From DASSUW01 sp963759375 (lineage in GTDB: Bacteria > Actinomycetota > Thermoleophilia > Solirubrobacterales > Solirubrobacteraceae): a stretch of DNA of 64,000 bases. Location: NCBI GenBank assembly GCA_963759375.1, contig CAVWYY010000004.1, positions 248,001 through 312,000 on the forward strand, in the 5' to 3' direction. This document shows, in pieces, positions 61,078 to 64,000 of this stretch (position 1 is the stretch's first letter; each line of letters begins with the position of its first letter). Both the position numbers and the translations under genes were made by a program. The notes beneath the pieces are model-generated. The model was not told the DNA's origin. It saw only the letters and a program-made list of their open reading frames with translations, and ran no database searches.

Positions 61078-61091
61078 TTAGAGCGCTCTAA
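61078..61091. promoter_or_regulatory. LacI-type operator of the inositol operon
   Basis: TTAGAGCGCTCTAA is a perfect 14-bp palindrome with a central CG, the form bound by LacI-family repressors. It lies between the divergent iolE-like gene (start 61061) and lacI-type gene (start 61133). A related half-site GAGCGCTTA lies beside it (61067-61075). Dual control of operon and regulator is inferred. Confidence 0.7.
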
Positions 61092-61132
61092 CGCCGGAGT
61101 CTCTCATAACTGTCAAACCGACCCATCCGACG

Positions 61133-62107
61133 ATGGAGGACGTCGCCCGTGCCGCCGGCGTGTCGCGAGCGCTCGTCTCGCTGGTCATGCGCGAGAGCCC
61201 GAAGGTCAGCGCGGAGCGGCGCACCCGGGTGCTCGAGGCGGCCACGCAGCTGGGCTACCGGCCGAACGCCAACGCCCGCTCGCTGGCCTCGCGGCGCACC
61301 CGCACGGTGGGGGTCTTGCTCAACGACCTGCACAACCCGTTCTTCGCCGAGATCGCCGACGGCATCGAGGACCTGGCGTCGCAGCTCGGCTACCGGCTGC
61401 TGCTGAGCACGGGCACCCGCCGCCCCGCCCGCGAGAAGGCGATGCTCGAGGCGCTGCTCGAGTACCGGACCGACGGCCTGATCCTCGTCAGCCCGCGGAT
61501 GGAGACCGCCGCGATCCTGGCGGCGGCGCAGCTCGCGCCGGTCGTGGTCACCGGCCGGATCCTGCGCACCGACACGGTCGACTGCGTGGAGACCGACGAG
61601 GCGCTCGGCGCGCGGCTCGCCGTCCGTCACCTGGCCGACCTCGGCCACGAGCGGATCGTGCACATCGACGGCGGCCGCGGCGCCGGGGCGGCTCCGCGCC
61701 GGGCCGGGTACCTGAAGGCCATGCGCGAGGTCGGCCTCGAGGGGCGTGTGCTGGCGGGCGAGTTCACCGATGCGGCGGGGATGCGCGCCGCCGAGCAGCT
61801 GCTGGCCGGCCGCGAGCTGCCGACCGCGGTGTTCGCCGCCAACGACCTCGTCGGCGCCGGGGTGCTCGACCGGCTCGAGGACGAGGGCGTGCGCGTGCCG
61901 GGAGACGTCTCGATCGTCGGCTTCGACAACACGTTCCTCGCCGCGCTGCACCACATCTCGCTGACAACGATCAACCAGCCGCGGCGCGAGATGGGCCGGC
62001 TCGCACTCGAGCTGCTGCTCGAGCGGCTCGACGGCCGGACCGACCCGGTCGTGCGCCTCACCGAGCCGTCGCTGGTCATCCGCCGCACGACGGGGCCGCC
62101 GCGGTGA
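61133..62107 (+). CDS. LacI-family transcriptional repressor
   Basis: A 324-residue repressor. The N-terminal helix-turn-helix is MEDVARAAGVSRALVSLVMR with hinge GYRPNANARSLAS (about 1-52). The ligand domain is RbsB-like (GVLLNDLHNPFFAEIADGIE; VFAANDLVGAGVLDRLEDEG; TTINQPRREMGRLALELLL). The ligand is probably inositol or an inositol intermediate, since it is divergent from the iol operon across a LacI-type palindrome. Coding similarity seems to begin a little before ATG 61133 (TVKPTHPT), but no start codon is available there. Its stop overlaps the protease start (GTGA). Confidence 0.9.
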   Translation: MEDVARAAGVSRALVSLVMRESPKVSAERRTRVLEAATQLGYRPNANARSLASRRTRTVGVLLNDLHNPFFAEIADGIEDLASQLGYRLLLSTGTRRPAREKAMLEALLEYRTDGLILVSPRMETAAILAAAQLAPVVVTGRILRTDTVDCVETDEALGARLAVRHLADLGHERIVHIDGGRGAGAAPRRAGYLKAMREVGLEGRVLAGEFTDAAGMRAAEQLLAGRELPTAVFAANDLVGAGVLDRLEDEGVRVPGDVSIVGFDNTFLAALHHISLTTINQPRREMGRLALELLLERLDGRTDPVVRLTEPSLVIRRTTGPPR

Positions 62108-62601
62108 TCCGGCTCGCGCTCGCCGCCGCCCTGGTCGCGCTGCCCGCGCTGGCGCCCGCGGCCGGCCCGGAGGTGGTCGACGTCACGGTGGGGCGGGCCG
62201 ACGCCGCCCGGGGCTTCGTCGCCGGGCCGGGGCGCGTGGTCACCGTGGCGCACGTGCTCGACGCGCCCGGCGACGTGCTGGTGGACGGGCGGCGGGCCAC
62301 GGTCGTGCGGCGGGACGAGCGGCTCGACCTGGCCGTGCTGGCGGCGCCGGTCGATGGGCCGGTCGCCCGATTCGGCGGGACGTCCCGCGATGTCGTGCGC
62401 CGCGCGAACGCCCGTGTCGACGGGAGCGCGTGGCGGCGACCGGTGCTCGAACTGCGCACTGAGGTGGAGGTCGGCGATTCCGGGACGCCGGTGCTGAGCG
62501 CCGACGGCCGCGTGGTCGGCGTGGTCTTCGCGCGGTCGAACGAGCGGTCGGGCCGCGCCTGGGCGGTCGCCCTAGCCGGCCGCAGTTCGCTCGAGCCCTA
62601 G
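62104..62601 (+). CDS. Small secreted trypsin-like serine protease
   Basis: A 165-residue protein with a signal peptide (LALAAALVALPALAPAAG) and a compact trypsin-like domain. The triad residues are visible as His in VVTVAHVLD, Asp in RLDLAVLAAP and Ser in EVGDSGTPVLS. It is smaller than most S1 proteases, so some loops are missing. Start GTG 62104 overlaps the LacI stop (GTGA), an odd coupling of a regulator with a secreted protease. It overlaps the convergent ligase by 30 bases. Confidence 0.8.
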   Translation: MIRLALAAALVALPALAPAAGPEVVDVTVGRADAARGFVAGPGRVVTVAHVLDAPGDVLVDGRRATVVRRDERLDLAVLAAPVDGPVARFGGTSRDVVRRANARVDGSAWRRPVLELRTEVEVGDSGTPVLSADGRVVGVVFARSNERSGRAWAVALAGRSSLEP

Positions 62602-63726
62602 AAACTCCTGGCTCAACGCCTCCACCAGCCCCTCGATCCCGACGCGATCCGCCATCGCCCGCTGCCGCTCGGCACCGGGAGCCTCGGCCAGCACCGGCAC
62701 CGCCGACAGCTCGGCCACGCACCCGAGCGCCCGCGCCACCGGCGCGCAGGCGTGGAGCAGCTGCGCGAGCCGGTCGCCGATCGGCTGCCGCCCCCAGGCC
62801 GGGGGATCGACGAGCGCCGCCCGCATGCCGTCGCGCGCCGCGATGAACCGGTTCTCGGCCACGACCTCCTGGGCGTCGGCCGCACCGGGCTCGATCACGT
62901 CGGACTCCGCCGTCAATCGCACGAGGCACTGCACGAGCGCCACGAGGGCCGCGGTGTCCTCCACCCGCGTCTGGGCGTCCATGATCCGCACCTCGAGCGT
63001 CCCGAACGCGGGCTGGAGCCGGGCGTCCCACCACAGGAACGTCGGCTCGGGGATGGCGTCGCAGCGGACGAGCACGTCGATCGCCTCGACGTAGTCGGCG
63101 TAGTCGTCGAACCGGCGCGCGATGCCGGTGCGGGGGAAGGTCTGGAACGCCGGCGTGCGCGCCGACGCCAGGCCGCTGTCGCGGCCCTGCCAGAACGGCG
63201 AGTTGCCCGACAGCGCGAGCAGCACAGGAAGGTGGAGCCGCATGGCGTTGAGCGCCCGCACCGCCGACTCGGGGTCGGGCACGGCGACGTGGACGTGGAG
63301 GCCGAAGGTCGGCTCGCGCCGCGCCAGCTCGCGCATCGACGCGAGGACGTACTGGTAGCGGGCGCCGGGCGAGACGTCGATGTCCTCCCAGCGGGCCGAC
63401 GGGTGCGTGCCGGCCACCGCGGCGCGCATGCCGAGGTCCTCGACCGTGTGGCCCAACACGCCGCGCAGGTCCGCCAGCTGCGCCATCGCTTCGCCGACCG
63501 TCCCATGCGGTTCGGTCGCGAGCTCCAGCGCGGAGCCGTGCGTCTCCGCCCGCGCGTGCTCAGCGCACTCGTCCGGCAGCGCGGCGAGCACGTCCTCGCA
63601 GCGCGACTCCGGAAGCCACGTCTCGGGCGTGACGAGCATGACCTCCTCTTCGACGCCGACCGTCCACGGGGAGGTTGCGGCGTCCTTGTTCCAGCGTGCC
63701 CAGGCGGGCTGCGAGCCATCCATCAT
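62572..63726 (-). CDS. Carboxylate-amine ligase (YbdK/GCS2 family)
   Basis: A 384-residue ATP-dependent ligase of the glutamate-cysteine ligase type 2 family. It begins in the typical way (WTVGVEEEVMLVTPETW) and has the ATP/metal segment THGSALELATEPHGTVGEA and FGLHVHVAVPDPESAVRALN. The substrate site TFLWWDARLQPAFGTLEVRIMDAQT is also present. Such enzymes join glutamate to an amine, as in gamma-glutamyl-cysteine or related compounds. ATG 63726 follows a GGAAAAGG ribosome site. It stands downstream of an asparagine synthetase gene on the same strand. Confidence 0.88.
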   Translation of the reverse strand: MMDGSQPAWARWNKDAATSPWTVGVEEEVMLVTPETWLPESRCEDVLAALPDECAEHARAETHGSALELATEPHGTVGEAMAQLADLRGVLGHTVEDLGMRAAVAGTHPSARWEDIDVSPGARYQYVLASMRELARREPTFGLHVHVAVPDPESAVRALNAMRLHLPVLLALSGNSPFWQGRDSGLASARTPAFQTFPRTGIARRFDDYADYVEAIDVLVRCDAIPEPTFLWWDARLQPAFGTLEVRIMDAQTRVEDTAALVALVQCLVRLTAESDVIEPGAADAQEVVAENRFIAARDGMRAALVDPPAWGRQPIGDRLAQLLHACAPVARALGCVAELSAVPVLAEAPGAERQRAMADRVGIEGLVEALSQEFLGLERTAAG

Positions 63727-63814
63727 CCGGTGACACCTTTTCCGTTCGCGGCCCGTGCCGCTCTGGACGGGGGTATGAACTGGACCTACCCAAGATCGCC
63801 CTGTGGTCGAGCGC

Positions 63815-64000
63815 TCAGCCGCCGACTTGGCGCTGGAGCCAGAGCTCCAGAAGGGCCAACTGCCAGAGCGTACTCCCATCGAGATTGGTTCGGTGAACAT
63901 TTGGCTCGGCGAGCATCGCGTCCACGAGGCCGGGGCGGAACAGGCCGCGGGAGCGGGCGGCCTCCGAGGTCAGCGCGTCGCCGACCAGCTCGAGCACCGG
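63815..64000 (-). CDS. asnB: Asparagine synthetase B, C-terminal end (partial)
   Basis: Only the last 60 or so residues are in the window; the gene continues past the right edge. The tail reads DALTSEAARSRGLFRPGLVD, then STLWQLALLELWLQRQVGG. This matches the C-terminal end of glutamine-hydrolysing asparagine synthetases, which typically end in LWxLLMLELWLR. The catalytic glutaminase and synthetase motifs lie outside, so the full function cannot be checked here. Confidence 0.75.
   Translation of the reverse strand, partial: PVLELVGDALTSEAARSRGLFRPGLVDAMLAEPNVHRTNLDGSTLWQLALLELWLQRQVGG

Overview
The window is high-GC (roughly 70% or more by eye), densely coded DNA. It has frequent GTG and TTG starts, many 4-base stop/start overlaps (ATGA, GTGA) and many one-component and two-component regulators. 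Gene content and protein style (HisKA_3 kinases with an RDLHDGAQ motif, TrpB2, Suf genes with SufU, a CUT2 inositol-type operon, PKD and kelch secreted proteins) point to an actinobacterium, most likely Thermoleophilia/Solirubrobacterales. That placement is inference. No rRNA, tRNA, CRISPR array or prophage was recognised. There is one small mobile-type locus, a RAYT transposase with REP-like hairpins at 31.4-32.1 kb.

Layout. 0-2 kb: end of a large secreted PKD/cupredoxin protein, badly frameshifted. 2-5.6 kb: a LiaFSR-like envelope operon (PspC/LiaF protein, small membrane protein, PspC-kinase, LuxR-type regulator). 5.6-13.5 kb: secreted propeller, family-4-like uracil-DNA glycosylase, hybrid kinase, APH-fold kinase, HAD phosphatase, AI-2E-type permease and an oxidoreductase/lipase operon. 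13.5-20.8 kb: membrane-fused GMC oxidoreductase, histidine phosphatase, glycoamylase with RTX repeats, diguanylate cyclase, GFA protein, thioesterase and RNase H-like protein. 20.8-28.6 kb: a five-bladed-propeller-like enzyme, then two divergent operons: two tandem kinases plus one regulator, and SRPBCC plus a MacB-type ABC exporter. 28.6-32 kb: TrpB2, a kelch protein and RAYT/REP.

32-37.3 kb is a seven-gene operon for a molybdenum hydroxylase whose molybdopterin subunit is split into two polypeptides (nicotinate-dehydrogenase-like layout), with a cyclase-family hydrolase, an EthD protein and a FadR-type regulator. 37.3-40.6 kb: BipA, GNAT and polyol dehydrogenase. 40.6-44 kb: an Rrf2 regulator followed by sufC-sufS-sufU, with no sufB or sufD in the window. 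44-51.8 kb: MFS exporter, SigJ/TIGR02960-type sigma factor, orphan kinases, LigA, a MoaD/ThiS protein and a BNR propeller. 51.8-62.1 kb: a long LacI-controlled inositol-type catabolic and uptake operon. 62-64 kb: a small secreted protease, a GCS2-type ligase and the end of an asparagine synthetase gene.

Several genes (PKD protein, GMC oxidoreductase, glycoamylase, ABC permease, kelch protein) are interrupted by single-base indels. The reading frames on both sides of each indel stay free of stops and keep family character. This looks more like assembly error than old decay, but it cannot be settled from the sequence alone. The most notable observations are the split hydroxylase operon, the kinase pair in which one partner has lost its ATP-binding N-box asparagine, the uracil-DNA glycosylase lacking two iron-sulfur cysteines, the suf operon without its scaffold genes, the RAYT with paired hairpins, and a recurrent leaderless-promoter signature.
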